DNA of 46,845 bases from Gluconobacter potus (GCF_015244705.1 NZ_JABCQF010000014.1:1-46845), one strand, 5' to 3'; positions 1 through 8,363 are shown, counted from the stretch's first letter. The notes: generated from the letters alone by a model not told the origin. Made by a program: numbers and translations.

Positions 1-1
1 G

Positions 2-163
2 CGGCGTTACAGGGATCGCAACCACATCGAGCGGATGTTCAACAGGCTCAAGCAAATGCGCCGCATCGCGACCCGCTACGACAAGACCGCCTTATCCTTC
101 AAGAGTTTCCTTAATATCGCCGCCGCAAGACTCTGGATTGGGTCTTTTGTCAACATGGCCTAG
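2..163 (+). pseudogene. IS5-family transposase, C-terminal fragment
   Basis: The frame opens at the window edge and encodes 53 residues ending at TAG 161-163. The peptide contains RDRNHIERMFNRLKQ, ATRYDK and a terminal AAARLWI segment. This is the conserved C-terminal DDE region (ERMFxRLK, TRYDKxxxSF) of IS5-family transposases. The 5' part lies outside the window, so an intact IS further left cannot be excluded. It borders the decayed parB copy. Confidence 0.75.
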
Positions 164-221
164 ACGATCCACTTTACGATCAATATGAAGCGGAAGCACT
201 GCCGAGTAGCATGACAGCATG

Positions 222-252
222 AAAAAAGCGGCTCCCGGAGACCGGAAGCTGC
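222..252 (-). terminator. Degenerate terminator of the relic parB
   Basis: On the minus strand an imperfect hairpin of GCAGCTTCCGG against CCGGGAGCCGC is followed by a run of six T. It is a damaged version of the perfect terminator that follows the intact parB at 41881-41912, with the same A-run, stem and spacing. This shows that the relic includes the end of the old parB transcription unit. Confidence 0.55.
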
Positions 253-300
253 CATTTTATTCATAGAAACGCTATTCGGCAGCGACCGTAACGTGGCCAC

Positions 301-1430
301 TCACTGTGTAATCGGACGCTTATCAGCCTCCGTCTGCGCAGGCAGGACTTTTGTGCGTAATGATTCGGGCAGCCAGCCGCTGCCCTCAAGCAGCCTTTCG
401 GCTACCTGCGCCATGTCGGCCTCCTTCAGATGTGCGATGCGCTCGGCAGCCTCGTCACCCCGCGCCTCACGCACGGCTTCAAGGATGCGCGCCTTGGTGA
501 CACGACCGAGATAATTCTCCACCGTCGACTGGCCAGCCCGCTTCGGCCAGATCGAGCCGGAGCACAGTCGCAAGCCGTTCGGCGCGGGCCAGTCGCTCCC
601 TGACGCTACGTGCCAGAGGCAGACCATGGGACGATTCATGCCTCGCGTTGATCCCGAAAGACAGGCAATGCGCCAGCAGGGCCAGGCGACTGGTATCATC
701 CAACCCGTCGAGCCAATGCCAAAGTGTATCCTCGTCCTCGGGCAGATCATGCTTCCAGCCCTCGTTGCGCTGGCGCAGGGCATGAGCTGGCAGGCTGCCG
801 GGCATGTCGGGAGAATGGACCTGCAGCGGGATTTCCCGGACATAGGCTTCAAGGCAGTCCGCGCCCGAAACCTGCCAGTAGAGATCGCGAACCAGCGTGT
901 GAAGCAGTTCGGTCAGCAGGCAATCGGAAAACGGCTTCAGTCCGTCTTCCTCCTCGGACTCGGTGTCAGGTGCGCCTTCCCGCCCGTCGCCGTCGTCACC
1001 CGCGCTGTGATAGACGACCGCATCATCATCATCTTCGGGTGCATAGTGGCGGCCCTTGGGTTCCGCCAGCACGTCTTCCGGCCGGACGAAGCCCGGTTCA
1101 ACCAGCAGCGTGCCGTCCGTATCCAGGCTGACGAAGGCACCAGCGCGGGCCATGTCCGCCGGATCGAAGGACACAGGGCGTTCTTCCAGCGCCTCGATGG
1201 CCTGCTCGATTTCACCGAGGTGCGCATCGACTTCCCCCGGGAACTCATCGGCCTGAGCGTATTCCGCCTCAATGGTTTCCTGCTCGCTGTGCAGCGCGGC
1301 CAGACGGGCCGCTTCTTCTTCCGAGAGCACAGCAGGCGTGCCGTCGTCTCCACGAAGTCCCGCGTGCGTCCCTACGGGAAAGACAAGGCCGTCTCCACCC
1401 ATTTCCAGCCTTCGGTGCGGACCTGGTCAG
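301..1430 (-). pseudogene. Decayed 3' part of a second parB
   Basis: Three minus-strand frames read in succession match the C-terminal half of the intact ParB at 41939-44017. The pieces are TEGWKWVETALSFP (about 1380-1425), then a long piece from LSEEEAARLAAL to LDLAEAGW, then STVENYLGRVTKARIL to the stop at 301. Two frameshifts lie near 1378 and 545. The N-terminal ParB domain is missing because the copy is cut at about 1430, where the recombinase relic begins. A 69-bp in-frame deletion is also visible: one CAGTTCGGT remains at 905-913, where the intact gene has two copies 69 bp apart (42572 and 42641). It cannot encode a working partition protein. Confidence 0.85.
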
Positions 1431-2690
1431 CCCCGACATTCAGGAACTGATCCAGGACGCCACGCGCGGCCGCTTCACGATCGTGCTGGCTGAGGCCATG
1501 GACCGGCTGTCGCGTGACCAGGAAGACATCGCCGGTCTGTTCAAGCGGATGACCTTTTCCGGCGTGCGGATCATCACCCTGTCCGAGGGCGACGTCACAC
1601 ACCTGCATATCGGCCTCAAGGGCACCATGAACGTCCTGTTCCTCAAGGATCTGACCGAGAAGGTCCGGCATGGCCTGCGCGGACGCGTCGAGGACGGCAA
1701 GTCCGGCGGTGGTAATTCCTATGGCTATGACGTGGTGCGCCAGTTTAAGCGCATTCGCGGCGACCGAGAACGCGGCACCGGTGTCCTCAACAACGAGATG
1801 TATGTCGGTCGGCTGGTATGGAACCGCCTGCGCTACCTGAAGGACCCCGACACCGGCAAGCGCGTCTCGCGCCTCAATCCTGTATCCGAATGGGTGATCC
1901 AGGAGGTGCCGGAGTTGCGGATCATCGAGCAGGATCTATGGGATGCCGTGAAGGCGCGCCAGGCCGAAACAACCTTCAGCCAGCCGCAAAGAGGAAACGA
2001 AGCGCTCAGTGAGCGGCGGCGTCCCCGCCATCTCTTTGCCGGGCTGATCCGTTGCGGCTGTTGTGGCGGTGGTTACAGCATGATCTCGAAAGATCTGCTC
2101 GGCTGCTCGGCTGCTCGACGGCGCGCAACAAGGGCACCTGCGATAACCGCCTGAACATTCGCCGCGACGCACTGGAAGCCTCGGTTTTAAGCGGCCTGCG
2201 TACGCACCTGATGGAACCGGACCTGTTCAAGGAATTCTGCAACGAGTTCACCCGCGAGGTGAACCGCATGCGCATGGAACTGGGCGCTGACCTCGTGGCG
2301 ATGCGAAATGAGCTGCCTCGCATTGATCGCGAACTGGACAAGGCAATCCAGGCCATCCTCGACGGCGTTCCGGGCGCGAAGCTCAAGGATAAGATCGGCG
2401 CGCTCGAAGCTCGCAAAATCGAACTTACAGAGCATCTTGCCAACACGGAGGAGCCCCCTCCCCTTCTCCATCCGAATATGGCGGAGATTTATCAGCAACG
2501 GATCGCATCTCTCTATGAAAGCCTTCAGGCCGAAGACACGAAGACCGAGGCAGCCGAGAGCCTGCGCACACTCGTCTCGCAGATCACGCTTCAGGCCGCC
2601 GACGGCGAACTGGCAATCATCCTGCGCGGTGATCTGGCGGCCATCCTGACAGTCGCATCAGGCGGACAAACGAAAAACCCAGCCCGTTTC
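1430..2690 (+). pseudogene. Large serine recombinase relic
   Basis: The translated pieces match the middle and C-terminal parts of phage-type large serine recombinases: AEAMDRLSRDQEDIAGLFK, YGYDVV, RERGTGVLNNEMYVGRLVWNR, the zinc-ribbon CGCCGGGY, then GTCDNRLNIRRDALE and a coiled-coil tail. The gene is dead for three visible reasons. The N-terminal catalytic serine part is missing at the junction with the parB relic. About 50-60 codons appear to be gone between VVRQF and RGDRERGTG near 1742. An 8-bp tandem duplication GGCTGCTC (2101-2116) shifts the frame inside the zinc ribbon. The reading frame then runs into the tRNA-derived attachment site. Confidence 0.85.
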
Positions 2691-2699
2691 CGGTTCAGA

Positions 2700-2745
2700 T
2701 GGTTGCGGGGGCAGGATTTGAACCTGCGGCCTTCAGGTTATGAGT
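2700..2745 (-). other. Attachment site: 3' half of a tRNA-Met gene
   Basis: Read on the minus strand, this is a tRNA 3' half: CAT anticodon within CTCATAACC, anticodon stem, variable loop, T arm with GGTTCAAATCC, acceptor strand and encoded CCA. The matching 5' half is absent; the bases above 2745 do not form a D arm or acceptor strand. Tyrosine integrases commonly use tRNA 3' ends and duplicate them on integration, and an integrase starts 172 bp away. This is therefore one end of the integrated element, with the intact tRNA-Met expected at the far end, outside the window. Confidence 0.85.
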
Positions 2746-2917
2746 TTGTAGGCAAGAGCTACGCCCTGCCACGAAATTCCCCGACGCATCCCGAAGAACC
2801 ACTACTATCCTATTATTTTAATTGAATAAGTCGTTCATTTTGGCTCTTCTGTCTACGCTTACTCACGCTGACGTTTCAATCCCATTTGCATCCTATACGC
2901 ATCCTGTGGAGGCAGCC

Positions 2918-4087
2918 ATGCCCCGGATATCAAAGCGCATAATCGCCACCCTCCAGCCTGCTGAGAAGGACTACATCGTCTGGGACGATCAGGTCGCCGG
3001 CTTCGCCCTGCGGGTCTGGCCTTCGGGTCGGATGAGCTACGTGGTTCATTATCGAGCCAATGGCCGGTTCCGACGTTATACGATCGGCCATCATGGTCCC
3101 TGGACGGCAGACAAAGCACGCGATGAAGCGATTAAAATCCTCGCTCGTGTGAAAGACGGCAACGACCCAAACACCGAACGCGGCGAAGAGCGGACCTCCC
3201 CCACAATCAGTCAGTTCTGCAAGACTTTCATTGAACGGCATGTAAAGACGCATCTGAAATCAACCACACAAGCCGAATATCAACGCGCGATTGACCTGTT
3301 CATTATAAAAAAAATTGGCAGCCGGATGGTGGCCACCCTGACCCACTCGGATGTGGTCGCATTCCACCACGCCTATCGCCATATCCCGTATCAGGCGAAC
3401 CGGACTCTGGGTGTGCTGTCGAAAATGTTCTCTCTGGCAATCCTCTGGGGTGTGCGGACAGACAACGTCAATCCATGCAGGGGCGTGAAACGCTATAAGG
3501 AGCAGAAGCGCGAGCGCTACCTCACAACAGAAGAACATCAGCGTCTTGGCAAAGCACTCGACGACGGCCGTTCCGCAATGCCGGAAGCCGTCAACGCGTT
3601 CCAACTCCTGCTTTTAACCGGTTGCCGCCTGCGGGAAATCCAACGTCTGAAATGGGAATATGTTTTTCTGGACGAAGGGATAATCAGATTACCTGACAGC
3701 AAAAATGGTGCCCGCACGGTTCAGTTGGGCGAGAGTGCGATCGGCTTGCTTGGAGACATCACGCGGGTTGAGGGCAATCCCTATGTCATCACGGGACGGA
3801 AAGACGGTGGTCACCTGACCGATCTGGAGAAGCCGTGGCGGCGCATCCGAAAGGAAGCCGGGCTGCATGATGTCCGCATTCACGATCTCCGCCATTCCTT
3901 TGCATCCGATGCGCTGGAACTCGGCGAGGATCTGGTCATGATCGGGAAACTGCTGGGTCATCGCGATCTCAAATCGACCGCACGTTATGCTCACCTCAAG
4001 AAAGAACCAATCCAGCGTGCAGTCAAAGGGATCGATTTGAAAATTTTTACGGCACTTGTTTCAGGAGGCAGCGAGAGCAACATCTGA
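2918..4087 (+). CDS. int: Tyrosine-type site-specific integrase
   Basis: This 389-residue tyrosine recombinase should integrate and excise the element at the adjacent tRNA-Met site. An N-terminal arm-binding DUF4102-like domain covers about residues 1-90, a SAM-like core-binding domain about 95-180, and the catalytic domain the rest. The catalytic set is visible: R237 (TGCRLRE), K262, H322 and R325 (HDLRHSF), H348 (LLGHRD) and Y357 (TARYAHL). The start at 2918 (MPRISKRI) was chosen because GGAGG lies just upstream; an in-frame upstream ATG at 2822 lacks this. The gene points into the element. It looks intact. Confidence 0.93.
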   Translation: MPRISKRIIATLQPAEKDYIVWDDQVAGFALRVWPSGRMSYVVHYRANGRFRRYTIGHHGPWTADKARDEAIKILARVKDGNDPNTERGEERTSPTISQFCKTFIERHVKTHLKSTTQAEYQRAIDLFIIKKIGSRMVATLTHSDVVAFHHAYRHIPYQANRTLGVLSKMFSLAILWGVRTDNVNPCRGVKRYKEQKRERYLTTEEHQRLGKALDDGRSAMPEAVNAFQLLLLTGCRLREIQRLKWEYVFLDEGIIRLPDSKNGARTVQLGESAIGLLGDITRVEGNPYVITGRKDGGHLTDLEKPWRRIRKEAGLHDVRIHDLRHSFASDALELGEDLVMIGKLLGHRDLKSTARYAHLKKEPIQRAVKGIDLKIFTALVSGGSESNI

Positions 4088-4445
4088 ACACGTCAATTAT
4101 GCCCTGCCTCACAGAACTATTTTTAAAAATACCTAAAAATATATTCGGCTTTGTTGCACAATTCACTGATTGGTCGTGCTGAACGCTCTTATGTTTTTTG
4201 TTATACGACCGCCTAAGTGATTGAGGTTCCGAGCGTTGTGAAGCGGTTAAAAGTAGCAACGTGGATGTGAACTTCGGCGATCTTCCACGTATTTGCGAAA
4301 CAAAGCCGCCGCCAAGCCAAAATGGGCTCTTCAAGCATCCTGGTAGGAATGCCTGCCATGTGTGTGCAATATCGGGTTGACAGGCTCGCAACCATAATGG
4401 ATTTTATAAAAAGTCTACCGTGACAGGAGCATATGTTTTCAAAAG
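4088..4445. other. Intergenic, possible IS scar
   Basis: No convincing gene lies here. The sequence GGCTTTGTTGCACAATTC at about 4148-4165 resembles the outer end of insertion sequences. The minus strand from about 4300 down to 4213 reads a short peptide (FANTWKIAEVHIHVATFNRF, ending TTLGTSIT) that could be a transposase tail. This would place an IS remnant between the integrase and the copper cargo, but the match is from memory of general patterns only. Confidence 0.3.
4377..4406 (+). promoter_or_regulatory. Candidate promoter for the copper cargo
   Basis: A perfect -35 hexamer TTGACA (4377-4382) is followed after 17-18 nt by an AT-rich stretch (GATTTTATAAA, 4400-4410) that could serve as the -10. 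It lies about 40 nt before the DUF2946-like gene. The -10 match is poor, so this is tentative. Confidence 0.35.
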
Positions 4446-4937
4446 ATGGCCCATGCCATACATCCTGCGCCCCGCTCTTCATTGAGCCGCTGGTTTCTGG
4501 TCGCGTTCACGCTCATGGGCTTTCTGGGGCAACTCCTGATCCAGAGTCAGGCAATGCCGGGAGAAATGCCTCGTGCTACCATCCTGCGCCTGACAGGCAT
4601 TGATATCGCTCCACATCTTTATCACACGCCACATAAGCACTCCGTCTGTGCGGATATGCCTGGCATGACAATGGACAATGTGACGCAGGCTGTGTCAGCC
4701 GACAATGAGGGCGACCACGACCACATGTCCGGGCATCCTTCTCATCACGATGGAAGCTGTCCGTTATGCCCCCTCCTGCACCTGCCAGTATTCCTGTTCA
4801 CAGCTCTCGTGATCTTGCTGGCACTGGCGTTTATTCGTTGGCAACGCCACGTCAACATCGTTAACCCCCGTGCTCCACCTGTCATCACACTTGGTGTTCC
4901 TTTCTCCTGTGGCCCCCCTGTGTCTGCGGTCTTCTAG
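4446..4937 (+). CDS. DUF2946-like His/Met-rich membrane protein
   Basis: The 163-residue protein has a hydrophobic N-terminal segment (about residues 15-36), a His/Met/Asp-rich middle (residues 57-104, including PHKHSVCADMPGMTM and DHDHMSGHPSHHDG), a CPLC motif (105-108) and a second hydrophobic segment (112-131). This layout fits the DUF2946 family, small proteins often found beside TonB-dependent copper receptors. It is probably membrane-anchored with a metal-binding periplasmic loop, which suits its place just before the methanobactin receptor gene. No strong ribosome site precedes the start (AGGAG lies 16 nt upstream). Role in copper handling is inferred from composition and neighbours. 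Confidence 0.7.
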   Translation: MAHAIHPAPRSSLSRWFLVAFTLMGFLGQLLIQSQAMPGEMPRATILRLTGIDIAPHLYHTPHKHSVCADMPGMTMDNVTQAVSADNEGDHDHMSGHPSHHDGSCPLCPLLHLPVFLFTALVILLALAFIRWQRHVNIVNPRAPPVITLGVPFSCGPPVSAVF

Positions 4938-5082
4938 CGCCCGCAGGCCGTTTAAGCTGTCATTCATCGACCGTACGCGTTCACTTAACGCATAGTGCGT
5001 CGCTGACGTCATAAACTAATGACGAAAAAGACAATGACCGTCCTGCTGGCTGAACGATATTCTCAGCTCAGGATCAGCTTCC

Positions 5083-7263
5083 ATGTCTTCGACACATGTT
5101 TGCGCACACACGTTCCATCGCGCGCACTTACTTTCTGCCGCCGCAATTTTTCTTATCCCGTCCTTCGCGGCGCATGCCAATGAACTGCCCGGAAAAGAGC
5201 GTGAGAGTGCCGCATCAACCAGGCAGGCGGCGATTAAAAAAACTCCGGAACAGTCATCACGAAACACGTCAAAACAACTCGGCGCTCACGTAAAAACAGG
5301 AGCAGCCGTCCCTATATCCAGCAACGCAGCTGAGCGGCTCGTTGTCACAGCCACGCGAACGCCACAGCAGATCCAGGACGTTCCCGCCTCGGTCAGCCTG
5401 ATAACACGTCAGGACATCCAAATGAGGCAATCTTCCACGATTTCAGATGCCCTCAATCGCTTGCCTGATGTCGATATGGTCGGCACGGCGCGTATGGAAG
5501 GTCAGGTTCCCCAAATCCGTGGGTTTGCGGGACGCGAGATCATTTTGATGGTCGATGGCGCACGGCGTAATTGGGATTCCCAAGGGATTGAAGCGCCGCT
5601 TTATATCGATCCCGCCTTTATCCAGAGTGTAGAAGTTGTCGCCGGATCAGCGTCCACTCTTTATGGAACAGGTGGTCTCGGCGGAGTTATGTCAATTAAG
5701 ACTATTGACGCAAAGTCCCTTCTGAAACCGGGTCAAGGCTTGGGCGGAGAAATTGATGGCGGCTATCAAAGCGCCAACGGAAATGGGAAGGGATCAGCAA
5801 AAATATACGGAAAATGGGGCAAGTTCGATGCGCTTCTTGCTTATTCTGGGCAAACCTTCAACTCGATACGATTAGGGGGCGGCGAGAGACTTTCACCCAA
5901 TGACGGGCAAAGCCACAGCGCACTACTTAAACTTGGATATGACATCAATGACCGAATTAGAATAGATTTTGGTCAGCAATTTTATCTTGATGAAAACTAT
6001 AGATCTTCAGTGCCACAAAAAGGTCCTTCCACTTACCACTGTTCTACCTGCCAAGAGCAAAATGTCCGACAGGACGAGTCAACATTGCACCTCACAACAC
6101 GTAACGAGCAAGGCGAGGAAGATGGAAGGCTGACCCTTTACAGAACGAAAATGGCCTCAAAGCAGGTGCCGAACAGCATGGACTCTAATGGCGGGTCCAC
6201 TGTCCTTGAGACCTATGGTTTCGACTTACAAAAATCATACTTTCGTAATTTCGGATTGTTTGGAAGACATAAATTTACTGGAGGCGTAAATTACTACCGC
6301 GATTTTTATACGTACACCACATCTGGTTCAAATACACCCAACGCACAACAGCAGGTATATGGGGTTTACGGGCAAGATGAAATAAAATTTCGCCACCATG
6401 TCACTCTTTCCCCTAGCTTGCGTTACGATAGATACAATACCTTTCCTGAACACGGGAAAGGTCTCTCAAATAGCTCAAACGGTGCTATTCTTCCAAAAAT
6501 AACATTATCGTGGCAACCAACACGCGAATGGATGATATATCTCAGTTGGGGGAAAGCTTATAATGCTCCCACCCCAGCGCAAAGCGACATGGATTTGACA
6601 GGCAATCAATGGTTCGCAAATTTTGTTTCTAACAAAAATCTAAAACCCGAATCTGCCAAAACATACGAAGGCGGATTTACTTATACAAAGAGCGCACTGT
6701 TTAGCGAGCACGATCGTGCGAGCGTCCGCGCTACAGGTTTTTACGAAGACGTAACCAATCTCATTCAAGAAGTTGCTATCGGGCGTTTTAATGGAAAATA
6801 TGGGAAAAACAGACCCATTTATCAATATCAGAACGTTGGACACGCCACACGTTACGGTATTGAGCTACATAGTAATTACGACATAGGAAACTGGGGGTTT
6901 GATCTGAGCTTCAGCCACATAAGAGTCACAAACGCTCGGACCGGTGCTGGGTTGTACTCGCCTCCAGATAAAGTTGCCGCTGATATGCGTTACCGTTTTC
7001 CGAACATCGGACTGACTTTAATGTACAGCCTCATGGCCGTAGACGCTCAGAACTACGATGCAACTATTATTCGTCGGCGTCCCGGCTATATGGTGCACGA
7101 CATACTCGCAACCTGGGCACCTCCTCGCAAGCCTTGGCGAATTAATTTTGCTGTTACCAACTTATTCGACAAGGAATACAGTATGTATAAAATGGCTTCC
7201 ACAAACGTTGATTTTCCTGAAGTAGGTCGCAGCTTTCGCTTTGATCTATCATATAGATTTTGA
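5083..7263 (+). CDS. mbnT: TonB-dependent receptor, methanobactin uptake
   Basis: The 726-residue outer-membrane receptor has a signal peptide (hydrophobic LLSAAAIFLIPSFAAHA, about 18-34), a plug domain beginning with ERLVVTATRTPQQIQDVPASV and containing QIRGF and STLYG, and a beta-barrel ending in the aromatic terminus DLSYRF. It has no long N-terminal STN signalling domain. That fits the absence here of the sigma/anti-sigma pair that works with some methanobactin receptors. Its position directly before mbnA supports import of copper-methanobactin. A siderophore or heme substrate would be the alternative if the neighbours were different. The 3' two-thirds is noticeably AT-rich. Confidence 0.85.
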   Translation: MSSTHVCAHTFHRAHLLSAAAIFLIPSFAAHANELPGKERESAASTRQAAIKKTPEQSSRNTSKQLGAHVKTGAAVPISSNAAERLVVTATRTPQQIQDVPASVSLITRQDIQMRQSSTISDALNRLPDVDMVGTARMEGQVPQIRGFAGREIILMVDGARRNWDSQGIEAPLYIDPAFIQSVEVVAGSASTLYGTGGLGGVMSIKTIDAKSLLKPGQGLGGEIDGGYQSANGNGKGSAKIYGKWGKFDALLAYSGQTFNSIRLGGGERLSPNDGQSHSALLKLGYDINDRIRIDFGQQFYLDENYRSSVPQKGPSTYHCSTCQEQNVRQDESTLHLTTRNEQGEEDGRLTLYRTKMASKQVPNSMDSNGGSTVLETYGFDLQKSYFRNFGLFGRHKFTGGVNYYRDFYTYTTSGSNTPNAQQQVYGVYGQDEIKFRHHVTLSPSLRYDRYNTFPEHGKGLSNSSNGAILPKITLSWQPTREWMIYLSWGKAYNAPTPAQSDMDLTGNQWFANFVSNKNLKPESAKTYEGGFTYTKSALFSEHDRASVRATGFYEDVTNLIQEVAIGRFNGKYGKNRPIYQYQNVGHATRYGIELHSNYDIGNWGFDLSFSHIRVTNARTGAGLYSPPDKVAADMRYRFPNIGLTLMYSLMAVDAQNYDATIIRRRPGYMVHDILATWAPPRKPWRINFAVTNLFDKEYSMYKMASTNVDFPEVGRSFRFDLSYRF

Positions 7264-7284
7264 CAATCGCCAGGAGGTTATTCT

Positions 7285-7344
7285 GAAATAAATCAAATTA
7301 TTACACGTAATTCCATTGATTTATTTCCTGTTTTTATGTATAAT
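7285..7344 (+). promoter_or_regulatory. mbnA promoter overlapped by a 12-bp inverted repeat
   Basis: A near-consensus promoter is present: TTGATT (7316-7321), 17-nt spacer, TATAAT (7339-7344), giving a start near 7351 and a leader of about 38 nt before mbnA. A perfect 12-bp inverted repeat, GAAATAAATCAA (7285-7296) and TTGATTTATTTC (7316-7327), covers the -35 element. Between its arms lies a smaller palindrome, TTAC-AC-GTAA. The repeat could be an operator. Since it is followed by CTGTTTTT it could also act as a weak terminator for mbnT. Confidence 0.65.
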
Positions 7345-7388
7345 TAGACGCCGCATAGAATGTCTATTGTGGTTACTGGAGGTATGAA

Positions 7389-7487
7389 ATGGCTATTACT
7401 ATAACTATACTTAAAACCAAACAAATTTCTGTACCTGTCCGGGCCGGACTGCAGTGTGGTTCGGGTGTCTGCGGTTATAACGCTTAA
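7389..7487 (+). CDS. mbnA: Methanobactin precursor peptide
   Basis: A 32-residue gene with a strong ribosome site (GGAGGT 7378-7383, 5 nt before ATG). The peptide has a basic/hydrophobic leader (MAITITILKTKQISVPVRAG) and a cysteine-containing end, LQCGSGVCGYNA. The leader ending in V-x-R-A and the CGS start of the core resemble MbnA of Methylosinus trichosporium, whose core begins LCGSC. In that family each modified Cys and the residue before it become an oxazolone ring with a neighbouring thioamide. Here the candidate pairs are Gln22-Cys23 and Val27-Cys28, with four residues between the cysteines. The gene sits between the receptor and the maturation genes mbnB/mbnC. Leader cleavage site is unknown, probably near Ala19-Leu21. 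Confidence 0.9.
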   Translation: MAITITILKTKQISVPVRAGLQCGSGVCGYNA

Positions 7488-7496
7488 AACAATACA

Positions 7497-7524
7497 GAGA
7501 CTGGCGCCTTTCCGCGCCAGTCTC
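7497..7524 (+). promoter_or_regulatory. Hairpin between mbnA and mbnB
   Basis: A perfect 11-bp GC-rich stem, GAGACTGGCGC and GCGCCAGTCTC, closes a 6-nt loop (CTTTCC). No U-run follows; the next bases lead into the mbnB ribosome site (AGGAGGT 7530-7536). Such a structure after a precursor-peptide gene would be expected to stabilise the short mbnA message or limit read-through, giving more precursor than enzyme. Confidence 0.75.
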
Positions 7525-7541
7525 GCCCTAGGAGGTATACG

Positions 7542-8363
7542 ATGTGTAACGGTTCTATTGGCATAAATTTCACTGGCGGCCAATCTTACTCATCTATTAT
7601 GTCCCTTATTGACGAGGGACATATAGATTACGTCGAACTCCTGATCGACAATTTTTTACATCTCAATCCAACAGAAATTGCAAAGAAATTTCCTTGCCCT
7701 GTCGCATTCCATATTATGCAATCCCGTTTTTTGGAGCGAGGTGAGGAAGAATTAAAGTATATATCAAGCAGAATAACGCAAATGTCTGAGGCGTTTCAGC
7801 CACTTTATATTTCCGATCATATCGCACTTTTCGAGCATAACGGAACTAATTTTTATCAACTCGCCGAAATAAATTATGCAATAGGGTCAATATATTTTGA
7901 TAAAATTCGGCGATGGCAGGATATGCTTGGTCATACTCTATATTTAGAGAATTATCCTTCACTGCTCGACGGTTCTTATGAAGCTCCAACTTTCTTCGAG
8001 CATATATCAAAGAAAACTGAATGTAATGTGTTGTTTGATATATCCAATGCTGTTTGTGCCTCTAGGAATACGGGCGCAGACATAGACGACTGGAAGAATG
8101 TAATATCGAAAACGCTACACTATCATGTTGCAGGATACACTCCAGCACCAAGCGATAATAATATTTTAATTGATTCACATTCGGAGCAGATTTCATCAGA
8201 AACGGAGATCTTCATAGATCGTTATGCTGATCTGTTTTTTCGTGAAAATACTACAATTACTTACGAACGAGACGGAAATTTTGATTACGACCTTATAGTG
8301 GAAGATTTAAACAGCCTTCGCTTGAAATCGAAAAACCAGAGTGTATACAATGAACAATCATAG
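7542..8363 (+). CDS. mbnB: MbnB, DUF692 multinuclear iron oxidase
   Basis: The 273-residue protein belongs to the DUF692/MNIO family of TIM-barrel, multinuclear non-heme iron oxidases. In the methanobactin pathway MbnB with MbnC oxidises Cys residues of MbnA to oxazolone-thioamide pairs. Likely metal-ligand motifs are visible: H57 (FHIM), D92-H93 (SDH), E136-N137 (LENYPS), D166 (FDISNA), H195 (YHVAGY), D211 and H213 (DSHSE) and E242 (YERDGNF). Length is typical. The start has an ideal ribosome site 5 nt upstream, and the 3' end overlaps mbnC by 14 nt, suggesting coupled translation. Confidence 0.93.
   Translation: MCNGSIGINFTGGQSYSSIMSLIDEGHIDYVELLIDNFLHLNPTEIAKKFPCPVAFHIMQSRFLERGEEELKYISSRITQMSEAFQPLYISDHIALFEHNGTNFYQLAEINYAIGSIYFDKIRRWQDMLGHTLYLENYPSLLDGSYEAPTFFEHISKKTECNVLFDISNAVCASRNTGADIDDWKNVISKTLHYHVAGYTPAPSDNNILIDSHSEQISSETEIFIDRYADLFFRENTTITYERDGNFDYDLIVEDLNSLRLKSKNQSVYNEQS

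Noticed and set aside
626-1450. Plus-strand frame of 274 codons at the left end
   Set aside because: It is the antisense of the decayed parB; the minus-strand frames align to the intact ParB, and a similar antisense frame exists opposite the intact gene (42092-43147).
2701-2800. C-terminal extension of the recombinase reading RGQDLNLRPSGYE
   Set aside because: This is the translation of the tRNA-Met 3' half, a well-known artefact, not part of a recombinase.
7264-7388. Riboswitch before mbnA
   Set aside because: The leader from the predicted start is only about 38 nt and contains no recognisable riboswitch fold; the inverted repeat lies upstream of the start and fits an operator better.
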